A stretch of 64,000 bases of DNA from Methyloversatilis sp. Its GTDB lineage: Bacteria; Pseudomonadota; Gammaproteobacteria; Burkholderiales; Rhodocyclaceae. The stretch spans positions 1 to 64,000 of the forward strand of contig JAEUNO010000025.1 in assembly GCA_016791045.1 (NCBI GenBank). The letters run 5' to 3'. Below, one piece after another: positions 1 to 8,150 of the stretch; positions within the stretch are counted from its first letter, which is position 1, and the number at the start of each line of letters is the position of its first letter. Made by a program: the position numbers and the translations under genes. The notes under the pieces are model-generated. The model had not been told where the DNA came from and made no database searches. It saw nothing but the letters and a program-made list of their open reading frames with translations.

Positions 1-62
1 CCCCCCCCACCCCCATCGCCACGAGTTAGCACCCTCTTTCCCTACAGACGCTCTTCCGCTCT
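1..62. other. Sequencing-adapter and low-complexity artefact at contig end
   Basis: Bases 1-14 are almost pure C. Bases 31-62 match the common Illumina TruSeq read-1 adapter over about 32 bases, with two substitutions and one missing base. This is directly visible and is not expected in a chromosome by chance. The stretch should be trimmed, and genomic sequence starts at about base 63. The neighbouring tandem repeat probably explains why the assembly stopped here. Confidence 0.85.
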
Positions 63-285
63 GCAGGGCTCGCTCCTACAGAAAACTGTGCCTCCGCTGT
101 AGGAGCGACCCCCGGTCGCGATTCGCGGGTTGATCACGCGACATCACGTGTTTACCGACCGGATCGCGAGCAGGGCTCGCTCCTACAGAAAACTGTGCCT
201 CCGCTGTAGGAGCGACCCCAGGTCGCGATTCGCGGGTTGATCACGCGACATCACGTGTTTGCCGACCGGATCGCGAGCAGGGCTC
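63..285. repeat. 107-bp tandem repeat with REP-like hairpins
   Basis: Two full copies (63-169 and 170-276) differ at only two bases. A third copy begins at 277 and breaks off at the stop codon of the SMC gene. Each unit holds an imperfect inverted repeat whose arms read GCTCCTACAG and CTGTAGGAGC, with a 15-base loop, plus TGATCA and GTCGCG/CGCGAC palindromes. The layout resembles the extragenic REP/BIME elements of proteobacteria. A diverged relative lies at 3132-3271. No gene is visible in this stretch. Confidence 0.8.
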
Positions 286-3073
286 ATTTTGCGCGCTTCA
301 GGATGCCGATCGGCGGAGCCCAGCTTTCGGTGGGTGATTTCTTGCTGGTGATCAGTGTCAGCTGCGAGGGCGCGAACACGTTCGCGTTGTGCGTCACCGG
401 GGTGGTGATGAGGTATTGCGCGCGGGTGGCACCGAGGAAGCGGCCGACGCGGTCGATGTTGGCGACGTCCAGGTGGGCGAACGGCTCGTCGATGAACACG
501 AAGCCGCCGGGGCGGGTGTCGTCCATCAGCAGCGCGATCAGCAGGATCAGCGACTTCATCACCTGCTGGCCGCCCGATGCTTCGCCGTCATTCAGGCCGA
601 CGGCGCCCTTGCGGTCGAAGTCGAAACTCACGTCCAGTCCGGCCTGGGCAAGCGCCAGATCGTCGTTGTCCAGCGGCGGCGCGCCGCAATCCACGCCCAC
701 GTTGGCCAGTTCGCCCAGCGCACGCAGGTTCTTGCCGTACTGACGCACGGTGGCGCGCAGTTTGGCGATGTAGGCGGCGCGGGCGTCGTCGGTGTGACGG
801 CGGGCGGTGGCGCAGTAGCCCTGGCGGCTGGCGTAGTCCTGTTCGCGCCGCGCAAGATCATCCTTCAGCCGGTCGCGCAGCGTCAGCGCTGACGGATCGG
901 TGACCCAGTCGCCGGACGCCAGCAGATCACGCAGCCGACCCAGTTCGCGCCGCGCGGCGCGGGCGTCGCCGTAGCGTTCGGTCAGCTGGGCCAGTTCGCG
1001 CGGGTCGAGCCAGTGCGCCGGCATGCCGCGGCGGCGGGCGCGCAGCGCCACCAGTCGCTGCGCCTGTTCGGTGCGACGCGGCGTCAGTTGCTGCGTCAGA
1101 TCGCGCAGGCGCGTACCCACCGCATTCAGCTCGCGCCGACGACGGTCGATTTCGGTGTCGATGCCAGTCAGGTTTTCGCGCAGGCGCTCGACTTCGCGCA
1201 GCGCGGCATCGCGCGCGGTGATGGTCTGGTCGCTGTTGGAACGCGCACCGGGCAATGCCGCCCGGGCCTGCGCAAATTCATTGCTCCGCAGGGCCAGCAG
1301 GCTGGCCGATTGCAGGCCGAGCAGGCGGGCGCGCAGCGCGCTCACCTGTTCGCGTGCCCGGTCCAGCTCGGGGCTGAGCGCGCGGCGCGCGACATCGAGT
1401 CCGGCGATGTCGCGGCCCAATTGCTCGATGCGCGCCTGCCGGGCCAGTTCGCCGAAGTGGAATTCGGCCGGGCGCCCAAGGTGACGCGCACCGCGGCGCT
1501 CGCGGTGATAGCCATCGCGGGTGATCCATTCGGTATCGCGCGGCAGATGACGCGCCGCATCGGCGCTGTCCACACGCTGCATGCGGCCCAGCAGGTCGGC
1601 GAGCCAGCGCGGCACCGCGGCAGCAAAGCGCACCACTTCGGCCAGCGAGCCGGCACGCGGTGCGGCCGCGGTTTCGCGTTCGGCGACGATGAAGTGGCGG
1701 AAGCGCACCTGTTCGCCCAGCGCCCACGCGGCGTGACGGTCGTCTTCGCGTTCCAGCAACACAAGGTGGCGGTAGGGGCGCAGCACGGCTTCCAGCGCAG
1801 CCTGCCAGGCGACGTCGGTCACCTCGACCACGTCAGACAGCACGCAGTGCGCGATGCCGGCTTCATCCAGCTTCGCCCGGAAGGCGCTCACCTCGGCGTC
1901 GCCCGGCGCGCCGCGACGTTCCTGTGCGGCGCGCAGCTGTTCGGCCTTGTCTTCGAACTGCGCCACCAGCATGCGCTCGTCGCCCGCCAGCTTCGTCGCC
2001 AGCGCTTCGGCTGCGGCGTGCTCGGCTTCCAGCGTCAGCGCATCGGCGCCATGTTCGCTGGCCACCCGCTCGCGCAGCTTGCGTTCCTCGTCGAGCAGCC
2101 GCTCCACATCGCGCAGCGCATCGTGGGCCGCCAGCTGGCGGGCTTCGGCCTGCTGCGCATCGGCGCGCACCTCGGCCAGTGCCGCGACAGCCGCTTCGCG
2201 TTCGGCGGTCACGGCGACAAGCCGGTCCGAAAGCGTGGCCTGCTCGCGGCCGAGCCAGCGCAGGTCGTCGCGGAGGCGGGCGAGGTCGCCGCGCTCGTTC
2301 GACATGTCGCGCGTCAGTTCGGCGACTTCGAGCCGCGGCACGATTTCGGTTTCCAGTGCCAGGACCTCGTCGGCGTGCTGCTTCCATTGCCGGTAGTTGT
2401 CGGCTTCGAGGCGCTTGGCTTCGGCCTGTGCACGCAGTCGTTCGAGGTCGAGGCCGATGCCTTCGAGTTCGCGTTCGGCGCCTTTCTGTTCCTCGCGCGC
2501 GGCCTGGTAGTTGTCCAGCACCTCCTTGTCGCCGAACACGTCGAACACCAGGTCGAGCAGGGCGCGCGGCGAGTATTCGCACAGCTTGTCGGTGTCACCC
2601 TGTTCCAGCGACAGCACCTTGGCGATGGCCGGCGTCAGACCGCCCCAGGCGAGGCGGTTCTGGTAGTCGCGCAGGCCGGTCCATTCGCCACCGGATTCCA
2701 GCGTTTCGATCGCGACATTGCCGTCGAGGATGGCGTAGTCGCGCGTCCAGTCGCCGCTGGCGCGCTTGATGCGGCAGGCCAGCGTCACTTCATCATGGAC
2801 GCACGGAAAGAACGGCCGCTTGCCGGTGCCGCTCGCCACGTTGGCCACGACGGCGCGTATCCATGCGTAGTCGTGATCGCCGCGCCGCACGTAGCGGCGG
2901 AAGTCGCGCTTGCCGGAACAGCGCAGCGCGAACAGCGTACGCAGCGCATCGAGCAGCGTGGTCTTGCCCGAGCCATTCGGCCCGACGATGGTGATGATCT
3001 GTGCATCGAGCGGCAGCGTGAAGCGCCGCCAGAAATCCCAATGCACCAGTTCGAGTTGCTTGATGTGGAACAT
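284..3073 (-). CDS. SMC-type ATPase of a MukB/MksB/JetC-like condensin
   Basis: A 929-residue SMC-like ATPase expected to dimerise and act on chromosomal or plasmid DNA in the cytoplasm. The N-terminal head has the Walker A motif GPNGSGKTT (31-39). A long coiled coil follows (about 180-400), then a globular hinge-like segment (about 400-540), then a second coiled coil. The C-terminal head carries the signature SGGQ (about 833) and Walker B FIDEPFAHLD (about 860). The ATG at 3073 is chosen because conserved head sequence (MFHIKQLELVHWDF) begins there; the upstream open frame runs through a palindromic repeat. MksE- and kleisin-like genes lie just upstream, giving the usual F-E-B order. The DEPF-type Walker B is also seen in Rad50/SbcC proteins, but the two neighbours argue for a condensin. 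The gene ends against the repeat array, so a following mksG/jetD cannot be excluded. Confidence 0.7.
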   Translation of the reverse strand: MFHIKQLELVHWDFWRRFTLPLDAQIITIVGPNGSGKTTLLDALRTLFALRCSGKRDFRRYVRRGDHDYAWIRAVVANVASGTGKRPFFPCVHDEVTLACRIKRASGDWTRDYAILDGNVAIETLESGGEWTGLRDYQNRLAWGGLTPAIAKVLSLEQGDTDKLCEYSPRALLDLVFDVFGDKEVLDNYQAAREEQKGAERELEGIGLDLERLRAQAEAKRLEADNYRQWKQHADEVLALETEIVPRLEVAELTRDMSNERGDLARLRDDLRWLGREQATLSDRLVAVTAEREAAVAALAEVRADAQQAEARQLAAHDALRDVERLLDEERKLRERVASEHGADALTLEAEHAAAEALATKLAGDERMLVAQFEDKAEQLRAAQERRGAPGDAEVSAFRAKLDEAGIAHCVLSDVVEVTDVAWQAALEAVLRPYRHLVLLEREDDRHAAWALGEQVRFRHFIVAERETAAAPRAGSLAEVVRFAAAVPRWLADLLGRMQRVDSADAARHLPRDTEWITRDGYHRERRGARHLGRPAEFHFGELARQARIEQLGRDIAGLDVARRALSPELDRAREQVSALRARLLGLQSASLLALRSNEFAQARAALPGARSNSDQTITARDAALREVERLRENLTGIDTEIDRRRRELNAVGTRLRDLTQQLTPRRTEQAQRLVALRARRRGMPAHWLDPRELAQLTERYGDARAARRELGRLRDLLASGDWVTDPSALTLRDRLKDDLARREQDYASRQGYCATARRHTDDARAAYIAKLRATVRQYGKNLRALGELANVGVDCGAPPLDNDDLALAQAGLDVSFDFDRKGAVGLNDGEASGGQQVMKSLILLIALLMDDTRPGGFVFIDEPFAHLDVANIDRVGRFLGATRAQYLITTPVTHNANVFAPSQLTLITSKKSPTESWAPPIGILKRAK

Positions 3074-3131
3074 GGGTGGCTCGTCAGCGTGCGTGAGAAG
3101 TGTGCGGGAGCGGGCGGCAGAGCGCATGCGA

Positions 3132-3271
3132 GTGATCAGCCGCCGGCCGATGATCGACGGGCGTATCGCCTGCAGGGCAGGCTCCTGTAACAACCACGAC
3201 GGTGTTTGCCTTTCGCAGGAGCGGGCCCTGCCCGCGATACAGACTGCAATCATCGACAAGCGCCTGATCAC
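3132..3271. repeat. 140-bp palindromic REP/MITE-like element between mksE and mksB
   Basis: The outer ends GTGATCAG (3132-3139) and CTGATCAC (3264-3271) are perfect reverse complements. Inside them, GTATCGC (3163-3169) pairs with GCGATAC (3234-3240), and GCAGGGC/GCTCCTG pairs with CAGGAGC/GCCCTGC. The whole element can fold into one long hairpin. The internal order (TGATCA, ATCGC, GCAGGGC, GCTCCTG) matches the 107-bp repeat at 63-285, so both belong to one family. It fills most of the 231-bp gap between the MksE-like and SMC genes and could affect the relative expression of the subunits. Confidence 0.7.
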
Positions 3272-3304
3272 AGGCAGGGCGCGCGCCGGCCAGGGACGGG
3301 CGCA

Positions 3305-4000
3305 TCATGCTTCGGCCTCGTCGTCGTCCGCCGCGGCCGCCAGTTCGAAGGCATTGGCTTCGGGCATGGCGTGGCCGGCGCCGGTCAGCACGTCGGCCAG
3401 CGTGCCGTGGATGACGCGGTCGGCCAGAATGCGGTAGTCGAGCAGCACGTCGAGCAGCGGGCCTTCGAACACCAGGCCGTTGCGCCGCTCGATGAATCCG
3501 AGACGCGACAGCTTGCCGAGCGTGAATCTGAGCTTCGTGATGCCGCCAAGCCGGGCGCCGAAGTCGGCCACCAGCGACGCTTCGGTGAGTGCGCCCGATA
3601 CCGCGTCGCCATGCTCGACCGGCTGTTCGGCGCCGAACATGTCGTCCTGCCCTTCGTCGTTCAGGGCGCGTCGGCTGACCTGGCGTTCGCGCTTGGGCAG
3701 CACGATCAGCGACCAGATCACCATCAGCCAGGCCAGTTCGTCGCGCATCAGTCCGACATTGCTGGCGGCGTATTCGCGTGTCTGGCCGAACACCGGCTCG
3801 CGCATGTCGTCGGCGATGCCGACCGCGATGTGCGCGGCATAGGGATTGTCGAACAGCTGCAGGCCGACTGCGGCCAGCCGCTGGTCGAGCGCGTGGCGGA
3901 AGCCGTCATCGACCAGGGCGCGGCGCGCCAGCAGGTCGGTGCGCGGCATCGAGCGGTGCGCCAGCAGGCGCGCGGTCAGGGTGCGAAGTTCTGTTTCCAT
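3305..4000 (-). CDS. MukE/MksE/JetB-like condensin subunit
   Basis: A 231-residue soluble, mainly helical protein with a probable winged-helix region (about 140-200, around ITKLRFTLGKLSRLGFIE). It ends in an acidic tail (ADDDEAEA). Size, helix pattern and position between the kleisin-like and SMC genes fit the MukE/MksE/DUF4194 (JetB) role of binding the kleisin and tuning SMC head engagement. The family is poorly conserved, so context carries much of the call. The ATG at 4000 lies 120 bases after the kleisin-like stop. Confidence 0.6.
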   Translation of the reverse strand: METELRTLTARLLAHRSMPRTDLLARRALVDDGFRHALDQRLAAVGLQLFDNPYAAHIAVGIADDMREPVFGQTREYAASNVGLMRDELAWLMVIWSLIVLPKRERQVSRRALNDEGQDDMFGAEQPVEHGDAVSGALTEASLVADFGARLGGITKLRFTLGKLSRLGFIERRNGLVFEGPLLDVLLDYRILADRVIHGTLADVLTGAGHAMPEANAFELAAAADDDEAEA

Positions 4001-4120
4001 GTCGGTCAGCTCAAGGGATGTGCCGCGAATGAACGCGGGACGACCCGGTCAGGGCGGATGAAACACGCGGCAAGGTCGCCGCGTTCCGTTTTGGCTGCGT
4101 CCATCCGGCGCGCAGACGCT

Positions 4121-5419
4121 TCATGACGCGCTCCGCGGGAGCACTGCGCCGACCGTGATCGCGGCGATGTCGTCGTCGGCCAGCGGCTGCAGGTCTTCGG
4201 TGAAGCGCACGTCGATGGCCAGACGCAGGAAGTCGGCCACCGGGCCTTCGCCGGCTTCGACCGCCGGGTCGCCGCCGGCACCGGCGTCGCGCAGCAGCGC
4301 GAGCAGCGACATGCGATAGGACGCCTGCGCGAAACCGCTGCCGGGGATCACCTCGGCCAGCGCCGCCGGGCCGGCCAGCGCGCCGAGTCGATGCGCGAAG
4401 CGCTCGAGCAGGTGCAGGTCTTCCGCGGGCGGTGCCGCGGCGACCGGTGCGTCGTCGGGCGTCGGCAGCGCCGAATCGGCTTCGCTGACCGGTTCGGCGG
4501 ACAAGGTCGGTTCGGCGCGGTCCAGCAGTTCGTGGTCGCCGGCCAGCAGGGTGAGGTCGGGGCAGGGCGCGAGTGCGTCGGCGGCCAGCGCAGCGAGCGC
4601 CGCGCTGTCGAGCCGGCGCAGCCAGCCGGCGACGTCCGACGACGAAATGCCCGAGCCGCCCAGCGTCACGCGCTGCGACTCGATCTTGTTCAGCGCGCGC
4701 TGGAACGACGCATCGACCCGGGCCAGGCGTGACTGCGCCAGGCCGATGCGCTGTGCCAGACGGGCGCGCTCGAACGGCTGGTCCTCATCGGCGAGCAGGT
4801 CGCGCAGCAGCGCGGTACCCCGTTCCAGCCAGCGGCCGTTGGCATCCAGACGTCGGCGCGCCGCGATGATGCGGAATTCCGACCCGGAGGCGATCGCGTC
4901 CTCGAAGTGCAGCGTGAGATCGTTCAGCTTGCCCAAGAGGTGCTGCAGCGCGTCGCCGGTGTCGCCATCGACCGCCTGCAGGCCGGCGATCTGCGCGGTC
5001 AGGAAGCCCAGCTCCACATCTTCGTCACCGGACAGTTCGAGCAGCATGGCCAGCGCGGCGCATGCGTTGCGGCCGATGTCGGACAACTGGTACTGGCTGT
5101 CCGCGACGCGCAGCAATGCGTGGTCGCGCAGGCGGCGCAGCACGGTTTCGAGCTTGACCGGATCGATGAAGGCGAAGCGTGCGCGCAGCGCGTCGGGCGA
5201 CCAGCGTGGCGCGTCGGCGGTGCGGCCGATTTCGCCCAGCACCAGCACGCGCAGCAGCACCTCGGCTTCCGAGCCGTGGAACAGCGTGGTGAAGGCGGAC
5301 AGCAGGGGCCGGGCGCGCGCCAGCCGGTCAAGTTCGGGCAGGTCGCCGGGGCTGACGCCGGGCGACAGAAAATCGGCGAAGTCCACCGCCGGATCCATCC
5401 GGAATTCGCCCGCGCTCAC
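4121..5419 (-). CDS. Kleisin-like MksF/JetA condensin subunit
   Basis: A 432-residue protein with an N-terminal winged-helix-like region (about 45-115), a central helical segment with coiled-coil character (about 150-290), a Pro/Ala/Glu-rich linker (about 320-350) and a C-terminal helical domain. This is the layout expected of a MukF/MksF-type kleisin, which bridges SMC heads and binds the E subunit. The GTG at 5419 is preferred: it overlaps the upstream stop as GTGA and has GGAG eight bases before it. An in-frame ATG at 5398 is the alternative. Sequence identity to named kleisins cannot be judged by eye. The call rests on size, layout and the adjacent MksE- and SMC-like genes. Confidence 0.6.
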   Translation of the reverse strand: MSAGEFRMDPAVDFADFLSPGVSPGDLPELDRLARARPLLSAFTTLFHGSEAEVLLRVLVLGEIGRTADAPRWSPDALRARFAFIDPVKLETVLRRLRDHALLRVADSQYQLSDIGRNACAALAMLLELSGDEDVELGFLTAQIAGLQAVDGDTGDALQHLLGKLNDLTLHFEDAIASGSEFRIIAARRRLDANGRWLERGTALLRDLLADEDQPFERARLAQRIGLAQSRLARVDASFQRALNKIESQRVTLGGSGISSSDVAGWLRRLDSAALAALAADALAPCPDLTLLAGDHELLDRAEPTLSAEPVSEADSALPTPDDAPVAAAPPAEDLHLLERFAHRLGALAGPAALAEVIPGSGFAQASYRMSLLALLRDAGAGGDPAVEAGEGPVADFLRLAIDVRFTEDLQPLADDDIAAITVGAVLPRSAS

Positions 5420-6684
5420 CGGTACAGCTCCAGTTTCGCGAGGCGTGCCTCGATGTCTTCGATCACGGCCTGGTAGGCGGGCGCATCGACGCCACCGAAG
5501 CGCCGGAGAAACTCGTCTTCCGGCATGAATTCGGGCAGGCCGTCGAGCGGCGGCAGCACGTCGTCGACTGGCAGACCGGCCGCAAAGCGCTGCGCGATGT
5601 TGCCGCGGCCCGCGGCAATCTGTTCGCCCAGCCGGGTGCCGGCGCGGTCGGCCAGCAGGTCGGTGAAGGAAAAACCGCTGCCGATGCGCGCATCGCTCAC
5701 CTCTTTCGACAGGCCGATGGCATCGGCCCACGCCGCACCCGCGTGCAGGGCGAGCAGCGCGGACCCGACATAATGCTGCGACAGATCCTCCCGCCCGCGC
5801 AGGGTCAGGCTCAGCCGTGGCACGCGCAACCATTCGGCGGCCTGCGGCACCAGATCGCGCGGATGGCGCCCATTGACGAACAGGCCCAGCGCGAGCATGG
5901 CGGACCGCTGTTCAGCCAGCGCGTCGCCACCGCCGGAGCGCTGTTCGGCCAGCGCAAACAGCGCCTGCATGGCGCGCAGCAATTCGCTGTCGCCGTCCTT
6001 GCGCATGCCCACCACGACTTTCACCAGCGCCTCGTGATAGAAGCCGAGCCGTTGGGCTTCGCCGGCCGGCAGCATCGACTGCACGCCTTCCTTCCACAGT
6101 TCGGACGACCAGACGTAGTTCAGCGCGATGCCCGCCGGGCTGATCTGCACCCGGTCGAGCAGGTCGATGAAGCGCTGCGGATCGATGCCGACGCCAGCCA
6201 TTTCGAGCGCCTTCGGCACCGCGCGGCGCACCAGCGGCTGCGCGATGAAGTCGGGCACGGTGAGCTGACCGATGCGCAGGGTGTCGAGCTCAGGCTGGCC
6301 GGCGTCGGACACCGCCACGCGCGCCTGCACATTGACCCAGCGTGCTGCGACCGGCAGCTCGACGCTGGCGGCGATGTTCATTCCGCCGGCATCCGGCTGC
6401 AGATCGAGTCGGGTCGCCGGCAGCCGGCGTCCTGCCTCCTGCGCCAGCAGCTTCAGGTCAGCCGTGCCGAGACGGATTTCGCTGCGCTGGCCGGTGCGCA
6501 GGCGGCGCGGGTCGTTCAGCGCCAGCTGCTGCAGCAGCTTTTCGGCGGCGGCCGGCGCCACCACCGGCGGCTCGGGCAGTGCCGGATTGGCATCGAGCAT
6601 CAGAGACACCGCACCGATCACGGCGGCCAGCGCAAGCAGCAGCGACAGCGGCACCGCCCACAGCAGGAACTTCAGCAACTTCAC
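5416..6684 (-). CDS. Unrecognised membrane-anchored protein coupled to prfB and the condensin genes
   Basis: A 422-residue protein with one N-terminal membrane segment (about 5-29) and no Lys/Arg cluster after it, so the rest is probably periplasmic. A Pro/Ala linker (33-48) leads to a soluble domain with a beta-rich part (60-130). A distinctive C-terminal block has [19 protein letters not shown] (298-316) and [15 protein letters not shown] (335-349), a density of conserved-looking polar residues that suggests an active or binding site. It starts with GTG overlapping the prfB stop (GTGA) and ends overlapping the kleisin-like start, so the three genes should be translationally coupled. I do not recognise the family and give no function. 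It may be a membrane partner of the condensin or a passenger. Confidence 0.75.
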   Translation of the reverse strand: MKLLKFLLWAVPLSLLLALAAVIGAVSLMLDANPALPEPPVVAPAAAEKLLQQLALNDPRRLRTGQRSEIRLGTADLKLLAQEAGRRLPATRLDLQPDAGGMNIAASVELPVAARWVNVQARVAVSDAGQPELDTLRIGQLTVPDFIAQPLVRRAVPKALEMAGVGIDPQRFIDLLDRVQISPAGIALNYVWSSELWKEGVQSMLPAGEAQRLGFYHEALVKVVVGMRKDGDSELLRAMQALFALAEQRSGGGDALAEQRSAMLALGLFVNGRHPRDLVPQAAEWLRVPRLSLTLRGREDLSQHYVGSALLALHAGAAWADAIGLSKEVSDARIGSGFSFTDLLADRAGTRLGEQIAAGRGNIAQRFAAGLPVDDVLPPLDGLPEFMPEDEFLRRFGGVDAPAYQAVIEDIEARLAKLELYR

Positions 6685-7785
6685 ACGCCCTGCTTCAGGC
6701 TGGCCTGGATGAAGCCGTCGAGGTCGCCGTCGAGCACGCCCTGCGTGTTGCCCACTTCGTAATTGGTGCGCAGATCCTTGATGCGGCTCTGGTCGAGTAC
6801 GTAGGAACGGATCTGGTGACCCCAGCCGATGTCTGTCTTGGAATCTTCCAGCGCCTGCTGCTCGCTCTGCCGCTTGCGCAGTTCGGCTTCATACAGGCGC
6901 GACTTCAGCATGGCCATCGCCTCGGCGCGGTTGCGGTGCTGGCTGCGGTCGCTCTGGCACTGCACGACGATGCCGGACGGCATGTGCGTGATGCGGATCG
7001 CCGAGTCGGTCTTGTTGATGTGCTGACCGCCGGCGCCCGACGCGCGGAAGGTATCGACCCGCAGATCGGCCGGATTGATTTCGATCTCGATCGAGTCGTC
7101 CGCCTCCGGATAGACGAACACGCTGGAAAAGCTGGTGTGCCGGCGCGCGCCGGAGTCGAACGGGCTCTTGCGCACCAGCCGGTGGATGCCGGTTTCCGTG
7201 CGCAGCGTGCCGTAGGCGTACTCGGCAGTCACCTTGATGGTGGCGCTCTTGATGCCGGCCACGTCGCCTTCCGATTCTTCCATCACCTCGACGTCGAAGC
7301 CCTTGCGCTCGCAGTACTTCACGTACATGCGCAGCAGCATCGATGCCCAGTCCTGCGCTTCGGTGCCGCCGGCGCCGGCCTGGATTTCCAGGAAGCAGGG
7401 GTTCGGGTCCTGCGGGTTGTTGAACATGCGGCGGAATTCGAGTCCGGCCACGTCGGCTTCGACCTTCGCCTTGTCGGCTTCGATCGCCACCACGGTGTCT
7501 TCATCGGCTTCCTCGCGCGCCAGTTCGAACAGTTCGCTGGCGTCGGCAAGCCGCGCGTCGATCGATTCGATGGCGCGCACGACCGCCTCCAGCGTGTGCT
7601 TTTCCTTGCCCAGTTCCTGCGCGCGTGCGGTGTCGCTCCAGATGCCCGGATCTTCCAGCGCGCGTTCTACTTCTTCGAGCCGCGATGCCTTGGCATCGAA
7701 GTCAAAGATACCTCCGCAGTTCGCCGGCCCGCGACTGCAGGTCGGTCAGGTGATTGGCGATGGCGTTGAGACGTTCTGCTTCCAT
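6681..7785 (-). CDS. prfB: Peptide chain release factor 2, with programmed +1 frameshift
   Basis: RF2 recognises UAA and UGA and triggers peptide release at the ribosome. The first 27 codons start at the ATG at 7785 and end at an in-frame TGA (7704-7702). The context is GGAGG-TAT-CTT-TGA-C, the classical autoregulatory site: an SD-like GGAGG three bases before a slippery CTT, then the stop. A +1 shift there joins a 340-codon frame, giving 367 residues, the normal RF2 length. The stop-recognition motif SPF ([11 protein letters not shown]) and the catalytic GGQ ([12 protein letters not shown]) are both present. It heads the operon that runs into the membrane protein and condensin genes, in place of the usual lysS partner. 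Confidence 0.96.
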
Positions 7786-8150
7786 GATGTGCGGGCCCGG
7801 AATACGGAAAACCGATGATTGTACCGGCTGCAGCGGCCGGCCATGGTGCGCAGGCCCGTGGCAGCCGTGCGGCGAGCGCTGTTCGCCCGCGCCGGGTCGT
7901 GGGTGTGGCGGGACGATTTCCCTTGTAACGCGGGGTGGCGGTGCGACACCGTAGCGGGAGGTTTTCCCGGTCGGCGGGGTCGCATCCGCGTCGCCCGCAG
8001 CCCCCGATTGGCGGATTTCCTGAACCGAAGGCCGCTCGACGGTCTCTATACTGCGGCGCTTCGATCATGTCGTCCCCGCGCCTGGCACGCGCGTTCGGGT
8101 TCGATGTGGCCGACGGCCGTCCAATAAGAATGAATCAAGGAGGAAACCCC
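7786..8150. promoter_or_regulatory. Divergent intergenic region between prfB and the beta-propeller gene
   Basis: This 365-bp gap has no convincing gene. A -10-like TATACT (8047-8052) lies about 100 bases before the plus-strand gene, with no clear -35. A TACAAT-like hexamer on the minus strand (7818-7823) could serve prfB. The plus-strand gene has a strong ribosome site (AGGAGG) eight to nine bases before its ATG. Confidence 0.45.

Noticed and set aside
1..283. Absence of the MksG/JetD nuclease gene
   Set aside because: The contig ends in adapter sequence at a repeat, so absence cannot be concluded from this window.
63..285. CRISPR array
   Set aside because: The units repeat over their full 107 bp with no unique spacers, so this is a tandem duplication of one palindromic element.
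1013..3190. A 725-codon open frame on the plus strand opposite the SMC gene
   Set aside because: It mirrors the codon pattern of the SMC gene, has biased composition (His/Gln/Phe/Ala-rich) and no recognisable domain. It is an antisense shadow of a GC-rich gene, as are the long frames at 14070-16400, 35057-36562 and 49949-52357.
3132..3271. Insertion sequence
   Set aside because: It has long inverted repeats but is only 140 bp and has no room for a transposase, so it is at most a non-autonomous element.
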